64,000 nt of DNA from an uncultured cyanobacterium (GCA_903871775.1 CAIQIA010000016.1:186001-250000), one strand, 5' to 3'. Shown: positions 11,042 through 22,096, counted from the first letter of the stretch. The notes: generated by a model from the letters alone, not told the origin. Made by a program: numbers and translations.

Positions 11042-11268
11042 ACCGCCAGCAGATCGGGCTGGTCCTGCTCGTCGCTCAGTTCGATGATTGCCCGCTGCAC
11101 AGGCTTGATCATGCTGTCGTCGAGCAGCCCCTCGAAGTCATCAAACCGGCGCTGCTTCGCCCGAAAAGCGATGCGCACGGTGGTCAGGTAGCGGTTGCTG
11201 GCCTTGCGGATCAGGCTTTCCGACCGGCGGGCCAGCTCCTTCGCGTCGGGTTGCTGGGTGAACTGCAT
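11038..11268 (-). CDS. rpoZ: RNA polymerase omega subunit
   Basis: 76 aa. The core [20 protein letters not shown], followed by [15 protein letters not shown], is the cyanobacterial form of omega, which stabilises beta' assembly in RNA polymerase. Length is normal for this phylum. Coupled by a 4-nt overlap to the downstream DUF1818 gene. Upstream, 46 nt separate it from the end of the next reverse-strand gene, so the promoter is either there or shared. Confidence 0.9.
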   Translation of the reverse strand: MQFTQQPDAKELARRSESLIRKASNRYLTTVRIAFRAKQRRFDDFEGLLDDSMIKPVQRAIIELSDEQDQPDLLAV

Positions 11269-11314
11269 GGCGGCACCGGCGCGGCGTCAGCCCTCCATCC
11301 TAGAGCGAACGGTC

Positions 11315-11617
11315 TCATTCGGCCGCCGACGCCTGCCCGTCGCGGTGCAGCGGCAGCCGCACCGGATAGACCCGCTCGGGCATGCCCGGCGCCGTCAGGC
11401 GGATCTGCCGCACCAGCTGCAGGGCATCGAGGGGGTCGCGCAACAGATGGATCAGGCCGTTCACCACCTCCAGGTGCTGCCGGTCGCAGCAGTCGATGCG
11501 CAGGGCCGACCAGCCACGGCTGAGGCGGCAGTCGAGCAGGGGCTCGAGCCGGGCCAGCTCCGCCGGATCCTCCCGGTAGAACGACAGCACCATGCGCAGC
11601 AGACGATCACCCGCCAT
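11315..11617 (-). CDS. Hypothetical protein, 100 aa
   Basis: 100 aa from ATG 11617 (MAGDRLLRMVLSFYRED), with a weak AAGAAG directly upstream. No signal peptide or membrane segment; leucine-rich helices (LEVVNGLIHLLRDPLDALQL) with a CCD motif near residue 46. Family not recognised. It is divergent from the Hsp70-like gene with 97 nt between them and may share control with it. Confidence 0.6.
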   Translation of the reverse strand: MAGDRLLRMVLSFYREDPAELARLEPLLDCRLSRGWSALRIDCCDRQHLEVVNGLIHLLRDPLDALQLVRQIRLTAPGMPERVYPVRLPLHRDGQASAAE

Positions 11618-11714
11618 CTTCTTGAATGTGGACCCATTGCTCTCAATCTGAGCCTGGGTTCGCGATCCTGCGGGCCTCTCTGCAAAGGTTTCAGAATTCG
11701 CCCCGCCCCTGCCC

Positions 11715-13253
11715 GTGCCGCCGCCATCCCAGGGGACCCTCGCCATTGATCTGGGCACCAGCACCACCCTGGTGGGCTGGCAGGGGAGCCCCGGCGCCCC
11801 CCTCGAGCTGCTGCGCCTGCCCCCCCTCAGTGCAACGGGCAGCGATGCAGCGGCGGCCGCAGCGCCCCTGATCCCCTCCCTGGTGCTGCCCACCACCCTG
11901 CAGCCCCTCGTCGGCCAGCAGGTGCTTGACGCCGGTCGCCCCCCCGAGACCCGGGCGGGCTTCAAGACCCGCCTGGCGGGCGACAGCGCCGACGCCAGCG
12001 CCCGCTGGGCCGCCGAACGGCTGCTCGATGCCATCTGGCGCGCCCTGCCCGCCGCCCTGCAGCCCCACCGGCTGGTGCTCACGGCCCCCGTCGAGGGTTA
12101 CGGGGCCTATCGCCACTGGCTCGCCGCCTGGGCCGAGGCCCTGCCCGTCGCGGAGGTGGCCCTGGTCGACGAATCCACCGCCGCCGCCCTCGGCGCCGGC
12201 CTGGCCCCCGGCAGCGTCGTGCTGGTGCTCGACATGGGGGCCGGCACCACCGACCTGTCGCTGGTGCGGCTCGAGGGGGGCCAGGGCCGGGCGGCCCCCA
12301 TGGCCGAACTGCTGCGCTTCGGCGGTCGGCCCCTGCTGCGCCCAGACCGCAGCCCCCGCTGTGCCCGGGTGCTGGGCAAGGCCGGCCTCGGCCTCGGCGG
12401 CCAGGACATCGACCGCTGGTGGGCCGAAGCCCTCGGCGCCCCCCAGCCGCCACCGCCCGACTGGCTGCAGGCCGCCGAACAGCTCAAATGCGCCCTCAGC
12501 AGCGCCGACGAGGCCGCCGTGACCGTGCTGGGGGCCGCCGGGCGGCGATTGCGGGGCCGCCGCCGCGACCTCGAACAGCTGCTCGAACAGCGCGGCCTGC
12601 CCGAACGGCTCGAAGCACTGATGGCCAGCGTCGAAGCCGCCGCCCGCCGGGCCGGCCTCGGCGACGGGGGCATCGACGCGGTGCTGGCGGTGGGGGGCGG
12701 CAGCCAGCTGCCCTGGCTGCGCCGCTGGCTCGACCAGCGCCTGCCCGGCCGGCTGCTGCCCGGTGATCGCCCCATCGAGGCGGTGGTGCGCGGCGCCCTG
12801 GCGATGACCCCCGCCCTGCAGGTGAAGGACGTGCTCAGCCGTGGCGTCAGCCTGCGCATCTGGGACCGGCGCCAGGGCCGGCGACGCTGGCATCCCCTCT
12901 ATCTGGCGGGTCAGGCCTGGCCGACCCCCGACCCCCTCGAGCTGGTGCTGCGGGCGGGGGAGGCCGAAACGGCCCTCGAGCTGCAGCTGGGCACCATCGC
13001 CGCCGGCGCCCGGGGGGAGGTGGTGCTGATCGACGATCGGCCGGTGCTGCGGGCCGCGGATGACGGCGGCGGGCCCGTCAACCCCTGGCCCGGAGCGCCG
13101 CTGCAGCTGCCCCTGGCCGCCCCCGGCCGGGACGGTGACGACCGCCTGCGGCTGCGCTTCCGCATCGACGACCGGCGCCAGTTATGGGTCGAGGGCGAAG
13201 AGCTGCCCGATGGGCGGAGCATCGGGGTCCACCGGCTCGGCATTCTGGATTGA
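11715..13253 (+). CDS. Hsp70-family protein, short form without lid
   Basis: 512 aa from GTG 11715, against about 610-640 for DnaK. The actin-like ATPase motifs are present: phosphate-1 IDLGTSTT (11-18), phosphate-2 LDMGAGTTDLSL (about 172) and the adenosine motif VLAVGGGSQLPWLRRWL (about 325). About 140 residues of beta-rich sequence follow (RGVSLRIW onward), which could be a substrate-binding sandwich. The alpha-helical lid and the EEVD-like tail are absent. The next gene starts 2 nt after the stop and encodes a membrane-anchored partner. Likely an accessory Hsp70, not the housekeeping DnaK. Confidence 0.85.
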   Translation: MPPPSQGTLAIDLGTSTTLVGWQGSPGAPLELLRLPPLSATGSDAAAAAAPLIPSLVLPTTLQPLVGQQVLDAGRPPETRAGFKTRLAGDSADASARWAAERLLDAIWRALPAALQPHRLVLTAPVEGYGAYRHWLAAWAEALPVAEVALVDESTAAALGAGLAPGSVVLVLDMGAGTTDLSLVRLEGGQGRAAPMAELLRFGGRPLLRPDRSPRCARVLGKAGLGLGGQDIDRWWAEALGAPQPPPPDWLQAAEQLKCALSSADEAAVTVLGAAGRRLRGRRRDLEQLLEQRGLPERLEALMASVEAAARRAGLGDGGIDAVLAVGGGSQLPWLRRWLDQRLPGRLLPGDRPIEAVVRGALAMTPALQVKDVLSRGVSLRIWDRRQGRRRWHPLYLAGQAWPTPDPLELVLRAGEAETALELQLGTIAAGARGEVVLIDDRPVLRAADDGGGPVNPWPGAPLQLPLAAPGRDGDDRLRLRFRIDDRRQLWVEGEELPDGRSIGVHRLGILD

Positions 13254-13255
13254 CG

Positions 13256-14110
13256 ATGCCCCGACAGCCCAAGCGACCCAGCACCTTTGCCCGCCTCTGG
13301 CTGCTCGCCAGCCTGGGGGGGTTTCTGCTGCTCGCGGGTCTGCTGGGCTGGTGGCAGCGGCAGCTGCCGGCCCGCCTGCAGAAGGCCGCCGCGGCCGGAC
13401 GACTCGAAGACTGCGTGCGCCTCGGGCGCCAGCTGGGGGCCCTCCAGACCCTGCAGCCCGCCCAGCAGTCGCTGGTCGAAGGCTGCCTGCGGCGGCAGGC
13501 CCGCCAGCGCTGGGACCAGGGCCAGTGGTGGGCCGCCCTCGACCTGCAGCGGCGGCTCATCGCCCGCAGTGCCGACCCGGTGGCCGAAGGCCAGCAGCTG
13601 CAGCGCTGGCGCCAGGCGCTGCGCCAACAGGTGCTGGAGCGTTACCAGAAGCAGGGTCTCGAGGCCGCCCAGGGTCTGCTGCAGGCCAGCGGCGAAAGCC
13701 GCTTCCCCGATGGCCAGGAGCTGCGCGACAGCCTGCGGGAGCACTGGGCCGCCAACCGCTACGCCCTGGCGGCAGCCCGCAGCGCCGCCGACGGGGGCCA
13801 CTGGTGGGATGCCCTCAACCAGCTCAACCACATCGACCACCCCTGGTGGCAGCTGCAGGCGGCCCCCCTGCGCCATCGCATCCACGACGCCATCGGCGAC
13901 CTGCGCCGCCAGCGGCAGGACGAGGACAGCCATCGGGGAGGGCACACCGGCGGCATGGCCGTTGATCCGCAACAGCTCGACGGCCGCATCCAAACCCTCA
14001 TGGGTCAGGGGCTGTCGGACTGGGCCGCCTTCCAGAAGGCCTGCAACGACCTGGGCGGCCGCATCGTCGAAGACGGGCCCGAAAGCGCCTGCCAGCGGCT
14101 GTCGCGCTGA
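13256..14110 (+). CDS. Membrane-anchored helical protein paired with Hsp70
   Basis: 284 aa from ATG 13256. The N-terminus is basic (MPRQPKRP), followed by one transmembrane helix at about 12-34 (LWLLASLGGFLLLAGLLGWW); the rest is soluble and helical. Two internal copies of a motif stand out: WDQGQWWAALDLQRRL and DGGHWWDALNQLNHID, which suggests helical-hairpin (TPR-like) repeats. Family unknown to me. Only 2 nt separate it from the Hsp70 gene, so it may tether the chaperone to a membrane or present clients to it. Confidence 0.75.
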   Translation: MPRQPKRPSTFARLWLLASLGGFLLLAGLLGWWQRQLPARLQKAAAAGRLEDCVRLGRQLGALQTLQPAQQSLVEGCLRRQARQRWDQGQWWAALDLQRRLIARSADPVAEGQQLQRWRQALRQQVLERYQKQGLEAAQGLLQASGESRFPDGQELRDSLREHWAANRYALAAARSAADGGHWWDALNQLNHIDHPWWQLQAAPLRHRIHDAIGDLRRQRQDEDSHRGGHTGGMAVDPQQLDGRIQTLMGQGLSDWAAFQKACNDLGGRIVEDGPESACQRLSR

Positions 14111-14160
14111 CCCCGTGGCCGATGGCCCCATGACAGGATGACGGCGAGATCGGAAAGCGC

Positions 14161-14382
14161 ATGACGCCTGGGGAACGGGTTCGCGTCAGCCAGTCGGTGG
14201 TGGTCTTCACCCACCCCGAACACCGTGGCAGGCCCTTCGACCTGCAGGGTCAGGAAGGCGAGGTGGTGTCGGTGCTGAACGAATGGAAGGGACGGCCGAT
14301 CAGCCCGACCCTGCCGGTGATCGTGGCCTTCGGCCGCTTCAAGGCCCATTTCCGCAACGACGAGCTCGAATCACTGGGCTGA
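14161..14382 (+). CDS. ftrV: Ferredoxin-thioredoxin reductase, variable subunit
   Basis: 73 aa. The sequence GERVRVSQSVVVFTHPEH, then FDLQGQEGEVV and FKAHFRNDELE, is the SH3-like beta-barrel of the FTR alpha (variable) chain. It clamps the catalytic Fe-S subunit FtrC, which passes photosynthetic electrons from ferredoxin to thioredoxin. FtrC is not in the window. The 3' end overlaps convergent pyrR by 12 nt. Confidence 0.93.
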   Translation: MTPGERVRVSQSVVVFTHPEHRGRPFDLQGQEGEVVSVLNEWKGRPISPTLPVIVAFGRFKAHFRNDELESLG

Positions 14383-14952
14383 GGGCGCCAGGGGTCGCAG
14401 CAGCTCCACGCCGTCGACCCCATCCACGTCCTGCAGCATCAGGTGGATGAACTCCTGACGGCTGGTGGGCACCACCCGCCCCACCCAGTCGGGCTGGATC
14501 GGCAGTTCGCGATGGCCGCGGTCGACCATCGCCAGCAGCCGCACGCACGCCGGACGGCCCCAGGTGTGCAGCGCATCGAGGGCGGCCCGCACCGTGCGAC
14601 CGGTGAACACCACGTCATCCACGAGCACCACGGTGCGGCCGTCGATGGGCAGCGGCAGATCGGTGGCCGCCACCGGCACCCGGGTGCCGACCCGGCCCAG
14701 ATCGTCGCGATGGAAGGTGGGATCGAGCACCCCCGCCGCCACCGGATGGCCGGTCTGACGCTCCAGCTCGGCCACCAGCACCCGGGTGAGGGCCACCCCG
14801 CGGGTGGGGATGCCAAGCAGCAGCAGCTCGCGGGGTTCGGCCACCGCCTCCAGCAGCTGCGAACACAGCCGCAGCACGGTGCGGTGCAGCTCGGGACCGT
14901 CGAGGATCACCACCCGTTCGCAGGGCTGATCCGGCAGCGAGGCGCGTCCCAT
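14371..14952 (-). CDS. pyrR: PyrR bifunctional regulator / uracil phosphoribosyltransferase
   Basis: 193 aa from ATG 14952. The PRPP-binding loop is VVLVDDVVFTGRT near residue 105; LLLLGIPTRGVALT and the C-terminal SRQEF block are typical of PyrR. PyrR converts uracil to UMP and, in some bacteria, binds pyr mRNA to cause attenuation. No pyr leader or target gene is seen here, so the regulatory role cannot be judged. Divergent from gpmI with 132 nt between. Confidence 0.92.
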   Translation of the reverse strand: MGRASLPDQPCERVVILDGPELHRTVLRLCSQLLEAVAEPRELLLLGIPTRGVALTRVLVAELERQTGHPVAAGVLDPTFHRDDLGRVGTRVPVAATDLPLPIDGRTVVLVDDVVFTGRTVRAALDALHTWGRPACVRLLAMVDRGHRELPIQPDWVGRVVPTSRQEFIHLMLQDVDGVDGVELLRPLAPSAQ

Positions 14953-15084
14953 GGGTCGCGGAATGGGTGGCCGATCGTAGCCGCGGTGCCCGTCACCCGT
15001 CGGCAAAAGCTGACCCCCGCGCCCGCAGACCTGAGCTTCCCCTGGCATGGATGTAATTTCGGGTGAGTCCCAGAGATCCAGCGG

Positions 15085-16725
15085 GTGACAGCTGCCACAC
15101 CACCCAGTGCTGATCCGGGCCTGCGCGGTCGTAGCCTGCCCCCGGTGGCCCCGGTGGTGCTCGCCATCCTCGATGGCTGGGGCCACCGACCCGAAACCGC
15201 CCACAACGCCATCCTCCAGGCGGGCACTCCGGTGATGGATGCCCTCTGGACGGCCTATCCCCACACCCTGATCGAAGCCAGCGGCGCCCATGTGGGCCTG
15301 CCCCGCGGCCAGATGGGCAATTCGGAGGTGGGGCACCTCACCATCGGCTCCGGCCGCGTCATCCGCCAAGAACTGGTGCGCATCAGCCAGGCGGTGGAAG
15401 ACGGCAGCCTGGCCGCCAACACCGCCCTCAACGACCTGGCTGACCGCCTGCAGGCCCGCGGCGGTCGCCTGCACCTGCTCGGCCTGCTCTCCGACGGCGG
15501 CGTCCACAGCCACATCGACCACCTGGGCGGCCTGCTGCAGTGGGCCCGGGGCCGCGGCATCGACGACGTCGCCATCCATGGCATCACCGACGGCCGCGAC
15601 ACCCCCCCCAGCAGCGCCCTGCAGTACCTCGAGCGGCTGCGCGACCTGATCGCCGCCGCCGGCACCGGCCACCTCAGCAGCCTCTGCGGCCGCTACTGGG
15701 CCATGGACCGCGACAACCGCTGGGAACGGGTCGAGAAAGCCTACCGGCTGCTCACCGAGGTCGGCACCCCCTCACCGCTGACCCCTGAAGCGGCGGTGCT
15801 GGCCCAGCTACAGGGGGGCACCAGCGACGAATTCCTCGAGCCGGTGCGCTTCGACGAGGCGGTGCTGCGTCCAGGCGATGGCCTGGTGATCTTCAACTTC
15901 CGCCCCGACCGGATGCGGCAGCTCACTGCCGCCCTGGTGACCCCCAGCTTCGAGGGCTTTGCCCGGGAACCCGTCACCCCCCTCGACGTGGTCACCTTCA
16001 CCCAGTTCGAACGCAGCCTGCCGGTCGCCGTCGCCTTCCCCCCCGAATCCCTCGACGACCTGCTGGGCGAGGTGGTGTCCCGGGCGGGCCTGCGGCAGTT
16101 CCGCACCGCCGAGACCGAGAAGTACCCCCACGTCACCTACTTTCTCAACGGCGGCATGGAGAAGCCGTTCCCTGGGGAAGACCGGCATCTGGTGCCGTCC
16201 CCCAAGGTGGCCACCTACGACCAGGCGCCGGCCATGTCGGCCGAGACCCTCACCGACGGCTGCGTGGCGGCCATCCGCAAGGGCATCTACGCCCTGGTGG
16301 TGATCAACTACGCCAACCCCGACATGGTGGGCCACACCGGCAACATGGAGGCCACCCGCGAGGCGATCACCACGGTCGACCGCTGCGTCGGCCGCCTGCT
16401 CGATGCCACCGGCCGCATGGGCGGCACGCTGCTGATCACCGCCGACCACGGCAATGCCGAGGTGATGGAGGGAGACGACGGCAACCCCTGGACGGCCCAC
16501 ACCACCAATCCCGTGCCGTTCATCCTCATCGAGGGTGAACAGCGCAAGCTGGCCGGCCATGGCGGCGTGGCTGACCTGCGCGAGGGCGGTGGCCTGGCCG
16601 ACGTCGCCCCCACCATCCTCGACATCCTCGGGCTGCCGGTGCCCGAGGCGATGACCGGCAAGAGCCTGGTGAGCCCCGTCGGCACCCCCGAGGCCCCGTC
16701 ACCGTCCAGACCTACAGTCGTCTGA
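15085..16725 (+). CDS. gpmI: 2,3-bisphosphoglycerate-independent phosphoglycerate mutase
   Basis: 546 aa from GTG 15085. An alkaline-phosphatase-superfamily enzyme interconverting 3- and 2-phosphoglycerate with two Mn ions. Visible landmarks are [15 protein letters not shown] at the start, the nucleophile S80 in [26 protein letters not shown] and the late metal site ADHGNAEVM. Followed after 13 nt by secG on the same strand. Confidence 0.96.
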   Translation: MTAATPPSADPGLRGRSLPPVAPVVLAILDGWGHRPETAHNAILQAGTPVMDALWTAYPHTLIEASGAHVGLPRGQMGNSEVGHLTIGSGRVIRQELVRISQAVEDGSLAANTALNDLADRLQARGGRLHLLGLLSDGGVHSHIDHLGGLLQWARGRGIDDVAIHGITDGRDTPPSSALQYLERLRDLIAAAGTGHLSSLCGRYWAMDRDNRWERVEKAYRLLTEVGTPSPLTPEAAVLAQLQGGTSDEFLEPVRFDEAVLRPGDGLVIFNFRPDRMRQLTAALVTPSFEGFAREPVTPLDVVTFTQFERSLPVAVAFPPESLDDLLGEVVSRAGLRQFRTAETEKYPHVTYFLNGGMEKPFPGEDRHLVPSPKVATYDQAPAMSAETLTDGCVAAIRKGIYALVVINYANPDMVGHTGNMEATREAITTVDRCVGRLLDATGRMGGTLLITADHGNAEVMEGDDGNPWTAHTTNPVPFILIEGEQRKLAGHGGVADLREGGGLADVAPTILDILGLPVPEAMTGKSLVSPVGTPEAPSPSRPTVV

Positions 16726-16738
16726 TCGCGTTGTTCTC

Positions 16739-16969
16739 ATGATCTCCACTGCCCTGAGCTGGGTCTGGTCCATCTCAGGAGTCCTGCTGATCATCTCGGT
16801 GCTGCTCCACAGCCCCAAGGGCGACGGCATGGGGGGGCTTGCCTCCAGCGGCAGCTCGATGTTCACCAGTGCCCGCAGCGCCGAGAACACCCTCAACCGC
16901 ATCACTTGGACACTGCTGGCCCTGTTCCTCGGGCTGGCCGTGGTGCTCAGTGCCCGCTGGCTGGGCTGA
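16739..16969 (+). CDS. secG: Preprotein translocase subunit SecG
   Basis: 76 aa with two transmembrane helices (WVWSISGVLLIISVLLH and WTLLALFLGLAVVL) linked by a glycine/serine-rich loop (SPKGDGMGGLASSGSSMFTS), the standard SecG topology. It assists SecYE and SecA in membrane translocation. Immediately downstream of gpmI, a conserved cyanobacterial pairing. Confidence 0.92.
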   Translation: MISTALSWVWSISGVLLIISVLLHSPKGDGMGGLASSGSSMFTSARSAENTLNRITWTLLALFLGLAVVLSARWLG

Positions 16970-16984
16970 CGCCCCCTCACCCCC

Positions 16985-18898
16985 ATGCCCACCAGCCGCC
17001 TCAACCGCCTGCTGATCGGCCTCAAGCGCGGCCTGTTCGGCGCCCCGCTGCCCAGCAGCGCCCACGACGAAGAACGGCTCAGCAACCCAGAGGCCCTGGC
17101 GATCCTCAGCTCCGACGCCCTGTCGTCGGTGGCCTACGCCACCCAGGAGATCGTGCTGGTGCTGGGCATGGCGGGGGCCGCCGCCCTCGGCTACACCCTG
17201 CCGATCACCGCCCTGATCGTGCTGCTGATGGTGGTGGTGGGGCTCAGCTACCGCCAGACCATCAAGGCCTATCCCCTCGGCGGTGGCTCGTACCGCGTCT
17301 CCCACGACAACCTCTCGCCCCTGGCCGGTCTGGTGGCCGGCGCCTCCCTCTCCCTTGACTACGTGCTCACGGTGGCGGTGAGCGTGGCCGCCGGCATCGC
17401 GGCCCTCACCTCCACCTTTCCCGTTCTCGACGGCGTGCGGGTGCCCCTGTGCCTGCTGGCGGTGCTGCTGCTGATGGGGGCGAACCTGCGCGGCGTGCGC
17501 TCCAGCGCCCAGGTGATGAGCCTGCCCACGTATCTCTTCATCGGCTCCATCGGGCTGCTGCTGGTGACCGGGGTCGTGCAGCTGCTGCAGGGCAACATGG
17601 CCCCCATGCCCCTGGCCGACCAGCAGAGCCAGCTGCTCGAGGCGCTGTCGGTCAACGGCCATGGCCATCAGCACGGGTTCGCAGCCATCGGTCCGGTGCT
17701 GCTGATGCGGGCCTTCAGCTCGGGCTGCGCCGCCATGACCGGCATCGAGGCCATCAGCGACAGCGTCATGGCCTTCCGTCCCGTCGAATGGCGCAATGCC
17801 CGACGGGTGCTGGCGACGATGGTGACGCTGCTGGCGGCGATGTTCCTGGGCATCAGCCTGCTGGCCCACCATCTGGGCCTGGTCTATCGCGAAGACGGGC
17901 CGACCCTCCTGTACCAGATCGGCGAGCGGGTCTATGGGCAGGGTCCGCTGCTGCTGCTGCTGCAGCTGGGCACCCTGCTGATCCTGCTGCTGGCCGCCAA
18001 CACCGCCTATGCCGACTTCCCCCGGCTGGCGGCCTTCCTCGCCCAGGACGGCTACATGCCCAGGCAGCTGGCCTCCCTCGGCGATCGGCTGGTGTTCAGC
18101 AACGGCATCCTCTCCCTGTCCCTGGCCGCCGCCTCCCTGCTGGTGATCTTCGGCGGCAGCGTCAGCCGGCTGATTCCGCTCTACGCCGTCGGTGTCTTCA
18201 CCAGCTTCACCCTCTCCCAGGCCGGCATGGTCGTGCACTGGTGGCGCGAACGCAGCGGCGGCTGGCTGGGCAAGGCCCTGATGAACGGGGTGGGGGCCGT
18301 CGCCACCTTTGTGGTGACGGGCATTCTGCTGTTCAGCAAGTTCCGCGAAGGCGCCTGGCTGATCGTGCTGGCCATCCCCCTGCTGGTGGCCCTGTTTCTC
18401 ACCATCCACAACCACTACCGGCTGGTGTCGAAACGGCTGCGGCTGGCCCCCGACGTGCAGCTGAGCCTGCCGCCGGCACCGGCCGCCGGCACCGGTTCGC
18501 CCGCCATTGTGCTGGTGGGGCAGCTGCATCGCGGCAGCTACGAGGCGGTGCGCTACGCCCACAGCATCGCCAGTGAGCTGGTGGCCGTTCATGTCGAACT
18601 GGGCCTGCAGGCCAGTGACCGTTTCGAGCAGCAATGGCAACGGCAGCTGCCCGATGTGCCCCTGGTGGTGCTGCACTCGCCCTACCGGTCGCTGGTGGCC
18701 CCGGTGCTCGATTTCGTCGCCGAATTCGAACGCACCCACCGCAAGGGAGCCAACCGCTTCTGCACCGTGGTGCTGCCGGTCTTCGTGACGCGGCACCGCT
18801 GGGAGAACCTGCTGCACAACCAGTCCACCTACTTTCTGCGCAGCGCCCTGCGGGAGCAGGGCACCCGCGTCATCACCTCGGTGGGGTTCTACCTCTGA
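16985..18898 (+). CDS. APC-superfamily amino-acid/polyamine-type permease
   Basis: 637 aa. After a basic N-terminus, SSDALSSVAYATQEIVLVLG marks the first helix of a 12-helix APC transporter; SYRQTIKAYPLGGGSYRVS is the conserved TM2-3 loop. About 150 cytosolic C-terminal residues follow (ASELVAVHVELGLQ, then an HSPYRSLVAPVL stretch) and look like a universal-stress-type regulatory domain, as in KUP/APC relatives. Substrate not predictable; amino acid, polyamine or cation are all possible. Confidence 0.88.
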   Translation: MPTSRLNRLLIGLKRGLFGAPLPSSAHDEERLSNPEALAILSSDALSSVAYATQEIVLVLGMAGAAALGYTLPITALIVLLMVVVGLSYRQTIKAYPLGGGSYRVSHDNLSPLAGLVAGASLSLDYVLTVAVSVAAGIAALTSTFPVLDGVRVPLCLLAVLLLMGANLRGVRSSAQVMSLPTYLFIGSIGLLLVTGVVQLLQGNMAPMPLADQQSQLLEALSVNGHGHQHGFAAIGPVLLMRAFSSGCAAMTGIEAISDSVMAFRPVEWRNARRVLATMVTLLAAMFLGISLLAHHLGLVYREDGPTLLYQIGERVYGQGPLLLLLQLGTLLILLLAANTAYADFPRLAAFLAQDGYMPRQLASLGDRLVFSNGILSLSLAAASLLVIFGGSVSRLIPLYAVGVFTSFTLSQAGMVVHWWRERSGGWLGKALMNGVGAVATFVVTGILLFSKFREGAWLIVLAIPLLVALFLTIHNHYRLVSKRLRLAPDVQLSLPPAPAAGTGSPAIVLVGQLHRGSYEAVRYAHSIASELVAVHVELGLQASDRFEQQWQRQLPDVPLVVLHSPYRSLVAPVLDFVAEFERTHRKGANRFCTVVLPVFVTRHRWENLLHNQSTYFLRSALREQGTRVITSVGFYL

Positions 18899-18984
18899 AC
18901 CCCAGCCACCCCCTGCCGCGCTGACGCCGGCAGCCCCCGTTCCTAGGGTCCGGGAACCCGATACGGCATGGGGACTGGGGGGCC

Positions 18985-19860
18985 ATGGGCAAGAAGCACG
19001 GGAAAGGCAAGGGCAGCGGCGAAGGCGAAGGCCCCTCACGGCTGATGGATGATCTGGCCGGCGAGAACGGAGAGTCCAGCAGCCGGCTTGACCGCCGCTT
19101 CTACGAGAAGGAGCTGGTGCGGCTGCAGGTGGAGCTGGTCAAGATGCAGTACTGGATCAAGGCCACGGGCTTTCGCCTGATCGTGCTGTTCGAGGGGCGC
19201 GATGCGGCCGGCAAGGGGGGCACGATCAAACGCATCACCGAACCCCTCAACCCCCGCGGCTGCCGCGTGGTGGCCCTGGGCACCCCCAGCGATCAACAGC
19301 GCAGCCAGTGGTACTTCCAGCGCTATGTCGAACACTTCCCGTCCGCCGGTGAAATGGTGTTGTTCGACCGCAGCTGGTACAACCGCGCCGGCGTGGAACG
19401 GGTGATGAACTTCTGCACCCCCGAGCAGCTGCGGGAGTTCGAGCAGTCGTGTCCCGAATTTGAACGGATGCTGGTGCGTTCAGGCATCCTGCTGCTGAAG
19501 TACTGGTTCTCGGTCAGCGACGACGAACAGGAGGCCCGCTTCAGGGCCCGCATTGATGACCCCACCCGACGCTGGAAACTGAGCCCGATGGACCTCGAAT
19601 CGCGGGATCGCTGGGTCGAATTCTCCCAGGCCAAGGACGAAATGTTCGCCCACACCAACATCCCCGAAGCCCCCTGGTTCACCGTCGAAGCCGATGACAA
19701 GCGCCGCGCCCGGCTGAACTGCATCCGCCACCTGCTCAGCAAGGTGCCCTACGAAGACATGACCCCACCGGCCCTGAAGCTGCCCCCACGCAAGAGCGGC
19801 AAACGCTACGTGCGGCCGCCGATCAACGAGCAGTTCTTTGTGCCCAACGGTTATCCCTGA
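18985..19860 (+). CDS. ppk2: Polyphosphate kinase 2
   Basis: 291 aa. A PPK2-type P-loop kinase that uses polyphosphate to phosphorylate nucleotides. Walker A is EGRDAAGKGG (K77), the lid/Walker B region is FDRSWYNRAGVERVM, and DDPTRRWKLSPMD and the W-V-E-F-S-Q-A-K helix are typical. The first 30 residues are Lys/Gly-rich and disordered. The stop codon lies inside the first copy of a 20-bp tandem repeat. Confidence 0.95.
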   Translation: MGKKHGKGKGSGEGEGPSRLMDDLAGENGESSSRLDRRFYEKELVRLQVELVKMQYWIKATGFRLIVLFEGRDAAGKGGTIKRITEPLNPRGCRVVALGTPSDQQRSQWYFQRYVEHFPSAGEMVLFDRSWYNRAGVERVMNFCTPEQLREFEQSCPEFERMLVRSGILLLKYWFSVSDDEQEARFRARIDDPTRRWKLSPMDLESRDRWVEFSQAKDEMFAHTNIPEAPWFTVEADDKRRARLNCIRHLLSKVPYEDMTPPALKLPPRKSGKRYVRPPINEQFFVPNGYP

Positions 19861-19911
19861 CGACGCTCTGATATCCCTGACGACCCTCTGATATCTCTGA
19901 CGACCCTCTGA
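19852..19911. repeat. Three tandem copies of a 20-bp repeat
   Basis: Period 20 with unit TATCCCTGACGACCCTCTGA. Copy 1 (19852-19871) differs at one base (GACGCTC) and supplies the last two codons and the TGA of ppk2; copy 2 is 19872-19891; copy 3 (19892-19911) has TATCTCTG. Every copy carries a TGA in the ppk2 phase or nearby. No spacers, so not CRISPR-like. It looks like slippage duplication of the gene end. Confidence 0.9.
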
Positions 19912-19927
19912 CCAGCCCCTGCCCATG

Positions 19928-19952
19928 AAAAAGGGAGGGCCGAAGCCCTCCC
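19928..19952 (-). terminator. Rho-independent terminator of groESL
   Basis: Read on the minus strand, GGGAGGGC and GCCCTCCC pair as an 8-bp stem around a TTCG tetraloop, followed by TTTTT. It sits 72 nt after the groEL stop. On the plus strand no T tract follows the stem, so it does not serve ppk2. Confidence 0.88.
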
Positions 19953-20024
19953 TGACCGGGTCCCTGCGGAGGGCCGCAGGGAGTGACGCAGAGGATTGAC
20001 CCAGACGTCTGACCTCGATTGAGA

Positions 20025-21674
<1,650 letters not shown>

Positions 21675-21730
21675 TCAGAAGAGCAGTCGGGGAAATCGGT
21701 CCACCGGCGTCAGGCCGGCAGGGGGGTGCG

Positions 21731-22042
21731 TCAGCTGACGACGGCGAGGATGTCCTTCTCGCTGAGAAGCACGAACTCGTCACCGCCGAGCTTGATGTCG
21801 GTGCCGGCGTACTTGGAATAGAGCACCTTGTCGCCGACGCTGACCTCGGGGGCCTGGCGGGTGCCGTCGTCGTTGCGCTTGCCGGGGCCCACCTGGACGA
21901 CTTCGCCGACCTGGGGCTTCTCCTGGGCGGTGTCGGGCAGGAGGATGCCGCCGGCGGTGCGCTCGTCAGAAGCGGACACCTTGATGAAAACGCGATCACC
22001 GAGGGGTTTAACGGTGGACACGCTGAGGGATACAGCAGCCAT
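21731..22042 (-). CDS. groES: Co-chaperonin GroES
   Basis: 103 aa 10-kDa lid of GroEL. Visible features are [11 protein letters not shown], the mobile-loop segment [11 protein letters not shown], and the roof/beta-strand region [13 protein letters not shown]. The start ATG 22042 gives [18 protein letters not shown]. First gene of groES-groEL, with a CIRCE operator 54 nt upstream. Confidence 0.97.
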   Translation of the reverse strand: MAAVSLSVSTVKPLGDRVFIKVSASDERTAGGILLPDTAQEKPQVGEVVQVGPGKRNDDGTRQAPEVSVGDKVLYSKYAGTDIKLGGDEFVLLSEKDILAVVS

Positions 22043-22096
22043 GACGTCTGGTTCGATCTCAGAGCTTGGGTGTGCTGACGGGCATGAAGGGGCGCG

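Noticed and set aside
18899-18984. Short stem CTGCCG/CGGCAG after the permease as a terminator
   Set aside because: Only 6 bp and no following T tract.
16775-19039. Reverse-strand 754-codon frame opposite the permease
   Set aside because: His/Gln/Gly-rich shadow of the APC permease; no ribosome binding site or motif.
19852-19911. Tandem repeats considered as a CRISPR fragment
   Set aside because: Units are contiguous with no spacers and include the ppk2 stop codon.
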